Source: Triglochin maritima
Lineage: Eukaryota > Streptophyta > Magnoliopsida > Alismatales > Juncaginaceae
Assembly: GCA_963682175.1 (NCBI GenBank)
Contig: OY821775.1
Span: forward strand, 124,001 to 188,000
Direction of reading: 5' to 3'
Length of the DNA: 64,000 nucleotides
The notes below the pieces were generated by a model that did no database searches, had not been told where the DNA came from, and saw only the letters and a list, made by a program, of their open reading frames with translations. Both the position numbers and the translations under genes were made by a program. This document shows positions 35,601 through 46,098 of this stretch, piece by piece (position 1 is the stretch's first letter; every line of letters starts with the position of its first letter).

Positions 35601-37143
35601 CATCCCGGCGGAATTCGTGATCTTTTCCGATCACCAAGCGCTCAAACACTTTAAAAGCCAACGACATGTCAACAAAATGCACGCAAGGTGGGCTTCCTAT
35701 TTAGAACAATTTGCTTTTGTGATCAAGCATAAGTCGGGTGCCCAAAATCGAGTTGTGGATGCCCTTAGTAGGCGTCGAGAGCTACTGGTCACGTTGCAAG
35801 CGGAAATTGTGGGGTTTGAATGTTTAAAGCCACTTTACGAGACCGACGGGGACTTTGCGACCATATGGGAAAGATGTTCAAAAAGGTTACCCACTGATGG
35901 GTTCCACATATTGGAGGGATACTTATTCAAAGGTAATGTTCTCTGCTTGCCCAGGACTTCTTTACGTGAGAAGGTGGTGCGAGACCTCCACGGCGGAGGA
36001 CTAGCCGGCCATGTTGGACGGGACAAGACCGTTGCTCTCGTCATGGAGCGTTACTTTTGGCCCCAGATTCGTAAAGATGTTACTATCCTTGTCCAAAGTT
36101 GCAAGGTGTGTCAAGTCATGAAAGGGCAAGGACAGAATACGGGCCTATACCTGCCTCTACCCGTCCCCAACTCATGTTGGACTGATTTAAGCATGGACTT
36201 CGTGCTCGGCTTGCCTCGCACACAAAGGGGATCAGACTCCGTCTTCGTGGTGGTCGATCGATTTTCGAAAATGGCGCATTTTGTACCGTGTAAGCGGACT
36301 TCCGATGCGTTACATGTGGCACGCTTATTCTTTCAGGAAGTAGTGCGACTACATGGGGTACCCACTACCATCGTCTCGGACCGAGACACAAAATTCCTAG
36401 CCGTTTTTTGGACCACCCTTTGGCGTCGATTTGGGACTACTCTCAAGTATAGTACAACGGCTCATCCCCAAACCGATGGGCAAACGGAGGTGGTAAATCG
36501 GTCATTGGGAAATCTAATCCGGAGTATTTGCAGGGAGAAACCCAAGCACTGGGATGCCGCCATCGCTCAAGCGGAATTCGCATACAATAGTTCGACCCAT
36601 TCTGCTACCGGATTCTCACCTTTTCAAGTGGTTTATCGGAGCGCTCCCCGTCATACAGTAGACTTGGTCGACTTGCCTTCTAATAGGAAGAGTAGCCCGC
36701 ATGCATACAAGTTGGTGGACGAACTCCTGGACGTGCATGCAAAAGTACGAACCAAGCTAGAAGAGACCAATGCTAAGTACAAAGCTCATGCCGACCGTCA
36801 CCGACGCACCAAGATTTTCGCCGAAGGCGACCTAGTCATGATACACATGAGGAAAGAGCGGTTCCATGGAGACCCCCGAAGCAAACTGGCCCCGCGTAAG
36901 GTCGGTCCATTCAAGGTGCTCCAGCGTATAAACGACAACGCTTACGTAATCGACCTCCCACGGGACATGAGCGTATCCCCCACCTTCAACGTGCGTGACC
37001 TCTTTGAGTACCACCCACCCACAAGTCTCCCCTATCCAGACATTAACTCGAGGTCGAGTTCCTCAGAGGTGGAGGAGGATGATGTAGATGAAATGGCACT
37101 CTCGTACATGGAGGAGTGGGACCAAGTGCATGGCAGAAGATAA
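32671..37143 (+). CDS. Gag-Pol polyprotein of the CRM-like element
   Basis: One open frame of 1490 codons from the ATG at 32671 ([13 protein letters not shown]). The frame is also open upstream into the LTR, but that part is not expected in the mRNA's main product. Order: gag domain (about 105-290), zinc knuckle [14 protein letters not shown] (about 333), aspartic protease with DNGS at about 423 in place of the usual DSG/DTG, reverse transcriptase with YFDD near 776, RNase H (about 895-1030), and integrase with an HHCC finger and the D-D-E residues ([20 protein letters not shown]; about 1110-1330). No ordinary chromodomain is seen. The acidic tail is encoded within the 3' LTR. No stop or frameshift breaks it, so it may be active. 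It is unlike its neighbours in being GC-balanced and fully open. Confidence 0.93.
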   Translation: MASGGERAGNGRGMDELWKFVEAQQKAMNDGFAQIQGTLEIMRLENTTGRGPRRRREPPPGFGRPPGNGRPREGFSSESGEEAPPAHEPQHRGHRRDGENYRLKADLPAFPGATDVETLLDWVYEVEKFFEFLAIPEDKQVKMVAYNLRGGAAALWEQLSNQRRRQGKAAVRSWEKMKKLIKGRFLPPDYHQYLFHKLQTCVQGGRSLAAYTEEFLRLSSRCDLMETSDQQVVRYVSGLRYALQEKLSMTSIFSVDEARNLALRAEVLATRAPPRRSYGDAMRPEAFSDPTKGLGKEKALPVKNPSALTSATPSKEGGLPKAASGPYTRPTTDKCYRCGGVGHRSNVCPTRHQVGLVASEEHELGELSEGNLSGAEFAEESGEPVTCVVRRLLLTPRAPDPSQRHKIFRSKCSIANKVCSMIIDNGSCENIVSKSLVEHLNLPISPHPSPYEVGWIHKGPTIKVLEVCQVPLSIGKYYAAIVRCDVVDMDACHLLLGRPWQFDVDATYRGRLNLYYFTWAGHKIVVPPTTLEMEPSPTVSPSKSLLTLSTCVKEFVKSMHETREVVALIAKSSVPDVPATLQDAPKEVQELLREYGDLMPEDLPSGLPPLREVQHRIDFAPGSSLPNLPHYRLNPKEGEVMAKKIDELLDKGFIRDSLSPCGVPALLTPKKDGTWRMCVDSRAINKITIRYRFPIPRLDDMLDQLGGAKVFSKLDLRSGYHQIRIRPGDEWKTAFKTKEGLYEWLVMPFGLSNAPSTFMRLMNQVLKPYIGRCVVVYFDDILIYSPAPSEHLQHLREVLSTLRYHQLFLNGHKCQFMTNQIVFLGYVISNQGIMVDETKIRAIQEWPTPSTPTEVRSFHGLATFYRRFIRNFSTIVAPITDCLRKGPFVWTLAAQDAFKKIKEHLTTAPVLALPNFEKVFELECDACGVGIGAVLSQEGHPIAFHSEKLNDARQKWSTYEQELYAIVRALKTWESYLIPAEFVIFSDHQALKHFKSQRHVNKMHARWASYLEQFAFVIKHKSGAQNRVVDALSRRRELLVTLQAEIVGFECLKPLYETDGDFATIWERCSKRLPTDGFHILEGYLFKGNVLCLPRTSLREKVVRDLHGGGLAGHVGRDKTVALVMERYFWPQIRKDVTILVQSCKVCQVMKGQGQNTGLYLPLPVPNSCWTDLSMDFVLGLPRTQRGSDSVFVVVDRFSKMAHFVPCKRTSDALHVARLFFQEVVRLHGVPTTIVSDRDTKFLAVFWTTLWRRFGTTLKYSTTAHPQTDGQTEVVNRSLGNLIRSICREKPKHWDAAIAQAEFAYNSSTHSATGFSPFQVVYRSAPRHTVDLVDLPSNRKSSPHAYKLVDELLDVHAKVRTKLEETNAKYKAHADRHRRTKIFAEGDLVMIHMRKERFHGDPRSKLAPRKVGPFKVLQRINDNAYVIDLPRDMSVSPTFNVRDLFEYHPPTSLPYPDINSRSSSSEVEEDDVDEMALSYMEEWDQVHGRR

Positions 37144-37542
37144 ACCTCACGTTAGGAGCAACACAGGACCAACACGTATACCATGGATGTAACAAAATAA
37201 AACCAAGCCATGAACTTTATCTAGTAGCTTCTAAACGTTAGGATTAAATTTTCCTTGTCTTATTCGCTATCATAGTTGGTAGGAAAATGTCACTTTTTCT
37301 GTTGCTTTATTTACTGAAACTGAAATAGCCGTTAGGAACCGTATCAACCTTATCTTGTAATAGAGTTCTGCTATTTAAAGGAAATACCGGCCCTTTGGGT
37401 GAGGTAACAATTTCGAATCTATCTCTGCTTCTTTCTCCTTTGAAGGGGTTTGGTGATAGGGTTGGTTAGTGGATTCTAACTTCTTCCCTCGATACTTCGC
37501 TGCCGGAGCCCGAGGTCCGGCGATAGCTTCCGATCTGCGCCA
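37080..37542 (+). repeat. 3' LTR of the CRM-like element
   Basis: 463 bp, preceded by the purine tract GAGGTGGAGGAGGA. Codes for the polyprotein tail up to the stop at 37141-37143. Confidence 0.95.
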
Positions 37543-37908
37543 CAACGTGGGGGACAACAAAATCAAACTACTAAGCCGACATACCTCAAAGGAAGACGGA
37601 GCACGTCGGAGTTCGCTCAACGTCGACGCTCGACAACAACCTCCGCACCCACGTGCTCACGTCCGCGCCTCCGCAACTCCAGGCTCACCTCCACCACCTC
37701 TGTTGTCGGAAAAGAAGGAGAGAAATAGTGAGAGATGAGTGAGCAAGTGAGAGAGAGAGAGATATTGATGGATTTTGCCTTAAAACCCAACACAACCCAC
37801 TCCCTGCAACCGGCTCCTACCCATCACTGTTCCCCCTTCCAATTCTCATGCAAACACTCCACTAAACAAGGGTTTAGTCCTAAGCAAATGTTAAGGTCTA
37901 ACAATGTG

Positions 37909-38848
37909 TCTCTGTACTATTGTATCTACCATGTCAAATACAATTGGCAGAAGAATTGTCGTCGTTCAAATTCATGGTGATGGTAAATAGCCAAACTTGT
38001 GTCATGTCGTATGTTTTTTTTTTTTGACGGAGTTGCAACTTGTGATCAAACAAAATCATCTGCACCAATTGCGGTGAAAGTGGGCTTGCAGGATGAAAGC
38101 TCCACCAGAAGAAAATTCAGTACCCTCAATGCCACAAGATTTCCACTCTTGTTTTATTTATTATATTTCTATTTCTAAATTGTAAGACATACATGCCACT
38201 ATTGGCTTTGGCTTGGCCCCACGATTGACTCTTATTATGACTTATATTATCAAATATCTTGATTTAATGATATAATAAAAGCGGTGTTCCTTTTACACCT
38301 TATCTTTTGTTGACTATTCCCATCTATATTCGTATTTTTCTTTAACTGTTGAGTAATTTCACTCACATCATCACGAATCTACTAGTGGAAGAATTGTCAC
38401 ACTTAAACAGGAAAAAGTAAAGCAAATGATGTTCTCAAGAAATCCACTTTCTTCTGCAAAGATGCAGTTGAAAATTCTTAACTTTGTTATTCTTTATTCC
38501 TTGAGAAACAAATCCAACTCTCAGGTGAGAACACAAAACTAATTGCTTAATGTAGGAAGCAAGGATCTATGGAGGGATTGTGGATTATGTCCTTAATGAA
38601 TTGTTTTGGGAGAAGTGGGGACATGATTAATTAAATGGTCTTATAACCCAAAACCAAAGTTAAAGAAATGTGATGTGATGATGATTGTAAATATTCCAAA
38701 GGAAAGGAGATGGGAGGCGTGGAGTTGCCCATAACTTTATGTAGGGCTTTTGGGTTGGCAAAATGATCAAAGATGAACACCCTACCTAACCTACCTATCG
38801 ACTGCTAATGCTATCCAACTTTTGGATTTTTTTTTTTTCTTTTCATCA
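37909..38848. other. Intergenic between LTR-A copy 2 and MULE family 1
   Basis: AT-rich DNA without a gene or paired repeat I can support. Two T-rich runs occur (38015-38027 and 38827-38839). Confidence 0.5.
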
Positions 38849-38857
38849 CCAAACTAT

Positions 38858-38921
38858 CTGAACTGCTAAACATCGCCCCAAAATTACTTAAATCGCCCCT
38901 TGAAATTACCAAATTGCCCTT
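38858..38921. repeat. Left terminal inverted repeat, MULE family 1
   Basis: Pairs with 45296-45358. Both contain CGCCCCAAAA, CTTAAATCGCCCC and TGAAATTACCAAATTGCCCT in the same order from the outside in. Confidence 0.93.
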
Positions 38922-39004
38922 CCTCCTATTTTTGCTTATATATCTCACAATTTCACTCTTTTTTCAAAACTTTCTCTTCCTATACCTACTACACAAGATT
39001 ACGA

Positions 39005-39076
39005 ATGTCTCGGAGGCCAGGGAAGCAGCCAGCAGTTCCCCCGGTGTACCTGTATGAGGTAACATTACGTTATTTA

Positions 39077-39110
<34 letters not shown>

Positions 39111-41701
39111 GTCGTCGGCGTCCGAGGGAGACGCCCCCCGCATGGGGCGGGCGTCCGAGGAAGCCGCTCCCCCTATGGGGGGAGCGGCTTCCGAGGACGC
39201 CCGACCCATGCGGGGGGCGTCTCCCTCGGACGCCGACCCGAAGCGGGAGACGTCTGCGGAAGACGTCTCCCCGATGGGGGAGACGTCTTCCGCAGACGTC
39301 TCCCCGTAGGAGGAGGCGTCTCCGACAGACGCCTCCACCTTGCGGGAGGCGTCTCTCGCAGACGCCTCCGCCTTTTTTGTTTTTTTAATTAATAAATATC
39401 ATAATTACTTTAATAAATAGTGATAAATCAAAAAAATTAATTTAACAAATTCTTTTTAAGTTTAACATTTGTGATATTTAGTTTTAACAAATTTTGATTT
39501 AGTTTAACAATTGTTTTAATTTAGTTTAACAAATTTTGATTTAGTTTAACAATTTTGATAATTAAGTTTAACAAATTTTGATTTAGTTTAACAATTTTGA
39601 TAAATATGATAATTTAGTTTAACAAATTTAACAAATTTGTATTTAAAATTTCAATAAATAGTCATCGGGTCACAGTGGAGGGAGAGGCAAGTCGATACCA
39701 TTACACGCCTTCCGTTCTTTAGAGGATGATTCAGCACCGCGTCATCCACGTAGACGGGGGATATCTGTTTCGGTCAGGAGGGAGAGGGAGGCATTACGTC
39801 GTCGTGAGGAGGAGGATGATTCCTTCGATGATGAGCATGTGGATAGTTTCGACGACGAGAGCGACGATGATGGCCCGTATGATGTGCGGCCGGAGGTGGA
39901 GAGGCAGGGGGATTATAGCGGAGGACGTGGTCGAGCGGGTACTTCTACTTCCGCCGGATGGATGGTGCGGAAGGGTAGGGGTGGGAGGTTTACGGCCGGG
40001 GATTCGAGCTCGTGCACTGTTGATCCCCGCGCTCAGAAGAAGAAGAGGGTCCAGGACGATTCTTGGATCGTGAGCAGTATGACGCCTGGTGGTCCTTTAG
40101 ATGGGAGCGTCATTCCTAGTTTCTGGGGTCACATTGCTAGACGGATCTGGGACGGAGAGGATCGGAAGGTTCTGAAGTGCCAGAATCGGCACAGAGCCTG
40201 TACAGCACTACAGGGTTGGCGGTCTACACTGAGTGCTGATATCAGAGAGGAGATTAGTGCCACGCATTTGGGGCACTTACCGTACAACATGTTCCCTTAT
40301 CTCGACATGCCTTTGATTTCGGCGTTTGTGGAGCGGTGGCAGCCTGACACCAACACTTTCCACATGCCTTTCGGAGAGATGACGATCATGCTTCACGATG
40401 TTTTCCAGATCCTGCGACTTCCTGTGGATGGTCGTCTGGTTAGTGCTCAGGGGTCGACGTCTGAGCTGAGGTGTTATGTGGCAGAGTTGCTTGGTGTCAC
40501 ACCTGATGGTCTGGCGAGAGATACAGCTTTATGGAGTGGTGGTGGTGTCGGCATCGACTCCCTTGAGGACCTATGCAGACGGGCACGACCTCCGCGGGCC
40601 GATGATACACAGTTGACGGCGTACCTATTCTTGATGCTCGGAGCCGTCTTGTTTGTCGACAAGAGTGGTTGTCGGATCAGACCACGCGATCTACTGGAGG
40701 CTAGGGACCCGGAGACCGTTCGTGAGTACTCGTGGGGGTCAGCGACGTTGGCATACCTGTACCGGCAGCTTGGGATAGCTAGCCGTGCGGATTGTTCTGG
40801 GATTGCAGGTTGTCTTACGCTGCTGCAGGCGTGGATATACGAGTACTTTCCTGCATTCCGCCCGCATCGTGAGCGGAAGATTATCGACGAGGGTCATCCA
40901 CGTTCGGGTATGTGGGTTGTCCGGAGCGAGGACAAGAGCGATGGACGATTGCGTTCCATCCGCGCACGGCTAGATCAGATGACTGCATCAGAGGTATCAA
41001 ACTTTACACCATTTATTTAATTTTAAGATGTATTATTATTAATGTGTTAAACTTTAGGTGGAGTGGTTACCCTATGGTCCTGACCCAGCAGCGGATGTCC
41101 CGAGGACTTTATTGATGGGTCTTATTCGTTATCGGGATATCATAGAGCCTTATATGCCCGATCGGGTCTTGCGTCAGTTAGGATATGTTCAGGTGATCCC
41201 GGTTGACATCCCGACACCAGAGCATGCGGTGCGGTCTGCGACAGCAGCGACGTACGACGTCAGGTTCCCCGCTTCTACAGCGGAATCGACTTGGCGGACA
41301 TTTCCGAGATCATGCCGATTGTTCCTTGGCGACTTCAGACGTAGTCGCGACCCCTCCGAGTGTGATGCACGTTATCTTGATTGGTTCGGTACTTACTCAC
41401 ATCCTATCATCGTCCGTGGTGCCTCCCGGAGAGCAGATCGACCACCAGATAGGACGTGTGGCGATCTGGTAATTTTTTCATTTTATCTAAATTTATTTGT
41501 ACCGTATAATTTGTTAATGTACGCTAATGTTAATGTTATGTGCAGTGGATGGGTAAGATGATACGGGCTGTAGACCCAATCTTGCAGATGAGGGATGAGC
41601 TGCCAGACGATGCCAGAGCTGCATGCGGAGATGTGGATCAGATCATACAGTCATGGCATACTCAGTTAGGCATCTCCGACCATGATTCGGATGATGAGTA
41701 G
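39005..41701 (+). CDS. Plant mobile domain (PMD) protein encoded by MULE family 1
   Basis: Four exons: 39005-39058, 39662-40993, 41058-41468 and 41546-41701, with GT-AG introns and frames that join, giving 650 residues. Exon 1 codes for 18 residues (MSRRPGKQPAVPPVYLYE). Exon 2 starts with an acidic, arginine-rich region and then enters the PMD (PF10536): HRACTALQGWR, FHMPFGEMTIMLHDV, LPVDGRLVS, LTAYLFLMLGA, REYSWGSATLAYLY, with the WLPYGP and YLDWFGTYSHP blocks in exon 3. The PMD is found in plant transposons and in the host proteins MAIN and MAIL1, which take part in silencing and genome stability. What the domain does for the transposon is unknown. The frame is intact, in contrast to the copy at 1-1507. 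Intron 1 contains the left hairpin array. Confidence 0.85.
39114..39369. repeat. Left GC-rich hairpin array, MULE family 1
   Basis: One 124-bp imperfect palindrome (39114-39237, arms of 62 bp with about four mismatches), then a near-perfect 28-bp-arm palindrome (39245-39304), then two hairpins with 11-bp arms (39308-39333, 39343-39369). All use GGCGTC/GACGCC or GACGTC cores. It lies wholly inside intron 1 of the PMD gene and follows a poly(A) run. Confidence 0.92.
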
Positions 41702-42062
41702 GCTGATCTGTTGTACCGTACTCTTAGTATTTGTATTTATATTTGTTTATCTGTTGTACGCTTAGTATTTGTGTTTGCTTATCTGTGGTACGCTTAGTAT
41801 TTGCATTTATATTTGTTTATCTGTTGTACGCTTATTATTTATTATTTGTGTTTGTGTTTGCGAACATGTCGTACGCTTATTGTTTGTATTTGTGTTTTGC
41901 TTATCTGTTGTACCCTTATTATTTGTATTTGTGTTTGATAACCTTTCGTACTATTATATATAATGCAAATAAAGCAAACATATCAAAAACATATTACATA
42001 ATAAAGCAACACTATATAATGTACAAACATATCAAAACATATTACATAATTATACAAACATA
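41702..42062. repeat. AT-rich tandem repeats between convergent MULE genes
   Basis: Up to about 41950: loose repeats of a GTATTTGTATTTATATTTG...CTGTTGTACGCTTA phrase of 40-50 bp. From 41975: about 31-bp repeats of CAAACATATCAAAACATATT plus ACATAATTATA. They probably hold the polyadenylation signals of both genes. The deleted copy keeps them at about 1507-1850. Confidence 0.75.
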
Positions 42063-45000
42063 TCAAAACATATTACATAATTGTTGCCAATATGCTATCC
42101 TATGTTGGTACTCCAGCTCCCATCCAATAACACTCTCATCTCGTATTTGATACCACAGAGTCGCTATAGGAGGTACGGGGAATCCCTCATTCAATTCCAA
42201 ACGAATGTAATGAGCGTAACTCCCTAAATGAGCAATAATCAACTCTCTGCACGGTCTCGTCACGGTAGGCGGACTCTCCCAAGGTAGAACTGTAAGACAT
42301 GGGTACAACGAACCATCATTTCCGAGAGAGAAGAACATAACTGCACACTTGTAAAAATTTGCAATGGGAAACAAGTCCGTCCACGTCTCCATATAGTGAT
42401 TCTCGCCACAAGGTCCCCCGCCCCAATTAATCCGGTGACGAGCCTCCGCCACACCGTCGTAGTATACGTGCTCATAAAAAGATGGGTTCGCAGCTATCTC
42501 ATTTGAAATCGAACGACGGGCGAGTTGCCAATTGTCTTCACCACCGTGGAAAACATCGGCGACACATCGAAATCCACAGTTTCCATCAGCACGTACATCA
42601 TTCCACTGGTGTAGGAATGGCATAATGATTCCTGGAATTCTATCTCCATATGGGAAGTCGTCTACGTCAGCCCGCCCAGTCACTACAATATGAACAAAAA
42701 ATACAGTTAGATATAATAACAAAAGATACATATTTACTGAAATAAATAACAAAATAATAATAATAATAAATGTAAGGATGGTATACCTGATCCTCCTCTC
42801 ACTGACGAAGAACCAGAAGATCGACCACGACCTTTGCTTCCACTACCGGAAGAACGACCACGACCTCTACTCCCACTACCTGAAGATCGACCACTACCTC
42901 GCTCTGCATACTCAAACGCACTAGGGTCCCGTCGTGTCGACTTTCCCCTTGGTCGACCTCGTAGCTTTGTTTTTACTGCAGGCTCTTTCAAATTCGAATG
43001 TTCGGGGTGTAGCTGCTCGAATAAAACCCGAGAGGCAGATCGAATTACGGTAGGGTCACTTCCTGCAATCTCATCAACCAGACTGCGAAAATGTTCGGCG
43101 TCTTGAGCTGCCTGAGACACAAACTCTGCGTTCCCGGCTCCTTCCCCAATGACAAGTGTCCTCCAGAACGAATGAATCTGCTCTAAGTAAATTCCGTTTT
43201 CTGATTCAAGACATCCACGGATGGTACATGCGCAAGGTATCCCATGAGAAGTCAGAAAAGCGCACTCGCAACGATATTCAACTTCATCATCTAACTGTTG
43301 CATTCTCTTCACCTCCTGACTCAGCAACTGCAAACAGTGATGCGAAACTCTACCATTTATGTGACGATATAGAGAATGTCCGAAATTAGTCAAATTTCGC
43401 CGTCTCGAGTCTTCAAGAAAGTTTCGAATATTCGTCAGCTGCATTTCAGTAGCCGCGTTGACGCGCTCGAAAAGAGTGTCCAGAGCTGCAGTCGATGTAG
43501 AAATCCACTCTTTTAGAGCCGAATGAGCACTTTCGACCCTACAATTCGTGGTGTTCCCAAAATGAAGGACTTTGTTCGTCCAATTCAGCACAAACTTTTC
43601 TTTATGCACTAACCACGTGGTGTCCAGATACTCCGTGATAGCCGGCCACGATCTATACAAATCTTTCAGAGCATACACAGCTCTATCATACTCGGCTTCT
43701 GAAGTAGAAAGCATGATCTTCCTCCATCTTCCACGCCTCAAAGTCTCTGCCATCTCCTTATTCTTGCCGAATACGTGGTACGCGTAATTCAATACGTCTT
43801 TGTTGATGTGCCATGTGCAGAGTAAATGAGCAGAGTCTGGAAAAACCTCTCTCACTGGTCGCATAAGGCCTAACTCCCGGTCTGTTATTATTGCAGTCGG
43901 GCTGACAGTCCCCAATAACAGATCTCTCAACTTCTCCATCACCCACAAATAACTGGAGTAAGATTCATCCATCAAAATCGCATATCCAATAAGGAAATTC
44001 ATGTTTGCTGGTGTGACCCCAATCATTTCGAACAAAGGCATCTTATACTTGTTCGTCTTGTAAGTCGAATCCATGCAGATAACGAAAGGATATGTCCGCA
44101 ACAACTGGACTGACGTCGGATGTGCCAAAAAAGCGTGAGTGACGACATCAGTTTCTGGATCCGCCATAATCCAATGTAAGTACTCACACTGCACTGCTTG
44201 GTAGAGAAACTGCTGGACGGGATTCCGATCTTCAGATTTTGTCCTCCTCATGTAATCTCTGAAATTATAAATATGCCTTTGATTTGGATTGTCCTCCGGG
44301 AATTTTTCTTTTACTGCCTTCAAGATGTTCCGTGGTTTTGCTTGCGCCTCTGTCATATCACGAACAATCTTCTTCGCCCCAGAACTTAGACCACTAATTT
44401 GACGATGACCCTCTGGATAAACTGCCAGTCTGTGGTTGTGATGTCCGTGAGCACTATTAAAAACCAAAACTCATCCATCACGATCTCGTCGCTCCACCAC
44501 TTTTATTAAGAAACGGCAACCGCAACCCTTTCTTTTGGTGTTTCTTCGAAGTGCAGTATCCATATCCCGAGACTCCATTTGATTTCGCCGGTCGCATCTC
44601 AAATAACAATCCATCCGACTATCTGATCTTGTTTTGTACGATGACACGACCAAAAAAAACCCAGCTCCGATAGCTACTTGTTTGGCCCATTTACATGCTT
44701 CATCGATTGTTGCAAAGATTTGTGTAGTTTGAAATAACTCACTGTAATCCACTCCATCACCACCGAAATCTGGAACCTACAAAAATAAAATCAAAATTAA
44801 AAAAAATTAAAAAATAAATTCGAAATTAAAAAATTTCAAAAATAATGTCGAAATTAAAAAAACAAAATCAAAATCAAAAAAAAAAAAAAATAGGCGTCTG
44901 TGTTACGCGCCTGCCCCATGGATGGGGCGTCTGTGTTAAACGCCTTCCCCAACGGTAAGGCGTCTGCGTAGGACGCCTGACCGAAGGGAAGGGCGTCTAC

Positions 45001-45203
45001 TACAGACGCCTTACCCATGGGGAGGACGTCTACATAAGACGCCTATCCCATGGGGGAGGCGTCTGCGTTAGACGCCTAGTCCATGGGGAGGGCGTCCTAC
45101 GCAGACGCCCTCACCATGGGGGAGGCGTCTAATGCAGACGCTCGACCCAAAATTTGCCCCGCGCCAGGCTTACCTCACCCGATGCATCACCCTCGTCAGA
45201 CAT
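42063..45203 (-). pseudogene. MULE transposase spliced to an OTU-type cysteine protease domain; one nonsense codon
   Basis: Three exons on the minus strand: 45203-45174 (10 codons), 44776-42787 and 42682-42063; GT-AG sites and frames join (880 codons). Order: N-terminal DNA-binding region (SELFQTTQIFATIDEA to CGCRFLIKVVE), MULE transposase domain with MDSTYKTNKYK and TDRELGLMR as two of the DDE acids, a SWIM-type finger (CECAFLTSHGIPCACTI), an Arg/Gly/Ser-rich linker, then an OTU fold with DGNCGFR (Asp and nucleophile Cys) and the C-terminal His in SYAHYIRLEL. A single in-frame TGA at 44471-44473 (codon 112) separates the DNA-binding region from the catalytic part; TGG is the likely original. 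Everything else is open, so the break is recent. The gene could be rescued by read-through or start downstream, which I cannot judge. Confidence 0.85.
44894..45148. repeat. Right GC-rich hairpin array, MULE family 1
   Basis: Units of about 32 bp with GGCGTCT/AGACGCC arms and CCATGGGG-type spacers. It lies wholly within intron 1 of the transposase gene, mirroring the left array in the PMD gene. Confidence 0.92.
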
Positions 45204-45295
45204 TTTCGTGGTGTTTTTACTGATAAATTATGAATATACAAGACCATATGCCTTATTTATAGACACGGGACGATATGGGTATTAAATATATTGTT

Positions 45296-45358
45296 AAGGG
45301 CAATTTGGTAATTTCAAGGGGCGATTTAAGTAGTTTTGGGGCGACGTTTAGTAGTTCC
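45296..45358. repeat. Right terminal inverted repeat, MULE family 1
   Basis: Inverted partner of 38858-38921. The adjacent CCAAACTAT (45359-45367) repeats 38849-38857. Confidence 0.93.
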
Positions 45359-45367
45359 CCAAACTAT

Positions 45368-45950
45368 TGAACACAAAACAAATTTTAGTGCTCTCTTCTC
45401 TCTCTCTCTCTCTGCACCCTCCATCTTTGGTTCCAATGTGAAACTTTGACTTTTCCATGCATGCACCCTCCAATATATACTGCTGCTTATGATGTTATAA
45501 AATTTAATTTGGTGAGGTGTGTGGTTCGAACAAAGCTTGCATGGCAATTCGATGCAGTGGAGAAGTTATAAAATCACTTGGTTAGATTTGTTTATTCAGA
45601 AATTTGTTCATGTTCTTCGTATACATTTTTATATCATATTGCGTTCTTCAAAATAGAAGAATACAACATAATGGACTTATACACCTAACTCCATTTCATA
45701 TCGTATTGTGTCGATTTGTTGACCCAAAGAAAAATCTTAATTATACACAAAACAAAATCTCATATCGCTTTGAAGAAAATAGTAGACGAATTAAATTTCA
45801 CAACTCCATTGCTATAAACATTCACTACACATAAGTATGAATTTGCGTTTATACTTTATAAGTTTAATTACATCAAATAAGGATAACATGTTTGCAAAAG
45901 GTCCAAAGACAAAGACACAATAATTGCAAGTCTTGTTTCTGACCACACCA
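45368..45950. other. Intergenic with a (CT)n run; promoter region of the C2 gene
   Basis: A (CT)n stretch at 45391-45413, then AT-rich DNA without genes. The 5' end of the C2-gene transcript probably lies just beyond, near 45950. Confidence 0.45.
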
Positions 45951-46098
45951 CAAAGCAGACCACTTCCTCTCATTCTTCACCATAACCATAATTTCTTCTT
46001 CTTCTTCTTCTTCTTCTTCTTCTTTAATAGGTAGAGATAGATTCGAGAGAGTGGTGAAGGGATTCATTACTCTCACACTGCCACTTCACACCTTCAGG

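Larger units (their letters stand above)
32180..37542 (+). mobile_element. Young, complete CRM-like Ty3/Gypsy retrotransposon
   Basis: 5363 bp with two 463-bp LTRs (32180-32642, 37080-37542), flanked by CAACG on both sides (32175-32179, 37543-37547). The primer-binding site TGGTATCAGAGC (32645-32656) matches initiator tRNA-Met. A purine tract precedes the 3' LTR. One uninterrupted gag-pol frame fills the inside. The short length, the tRNA-Met site, LTRs beginning TGATG and a polyprotein that ends inside the 3' LTR fit the CRM clade of plant chromoviruses; the clade call is inference. Confidence 0.92.
30504..37903. mobile_element. Solo LTR of family LTR-A, copy 2, split by a CRM-like element
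   Basis: It begins TGTAACATCCCG and ends CTAACA, flanked by a perfect ATGTG duplication (30499-30503 and 37904-37908). Removing the nested Gypsy element and one CAACG repeat leaves a 2032-bp solo LTR homologous to 7550-9532. No internal domain or partner LTR is present. Confidence 0.9.
38858..45358. mobile_element. MULE family 1, near-complete Mutator-like element with PMD and transposase-OTU genes
   Basis: 6501 bp between two perfect 9-bp duplications CCAAACTAT (38849-38857 and 45359-45367), the length expected for Mutator. Terminal inverted repeats of about 62 bp, GC-rich hairpin arrays at both ends, and two convergent genes inside. The 3' ends of the genes meet across AT-rich repeats at 41702-42062. 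The transposase frame carries one stop codon, so this copy may not be autonomous. Confidence 0.95.

Noticed and set aside
39114..45148. CRISPR-like repeat arrays
   Set aside because: Units are palindromes of a eukaryotic transposon with no unique spacers; plant nuclear DNA.
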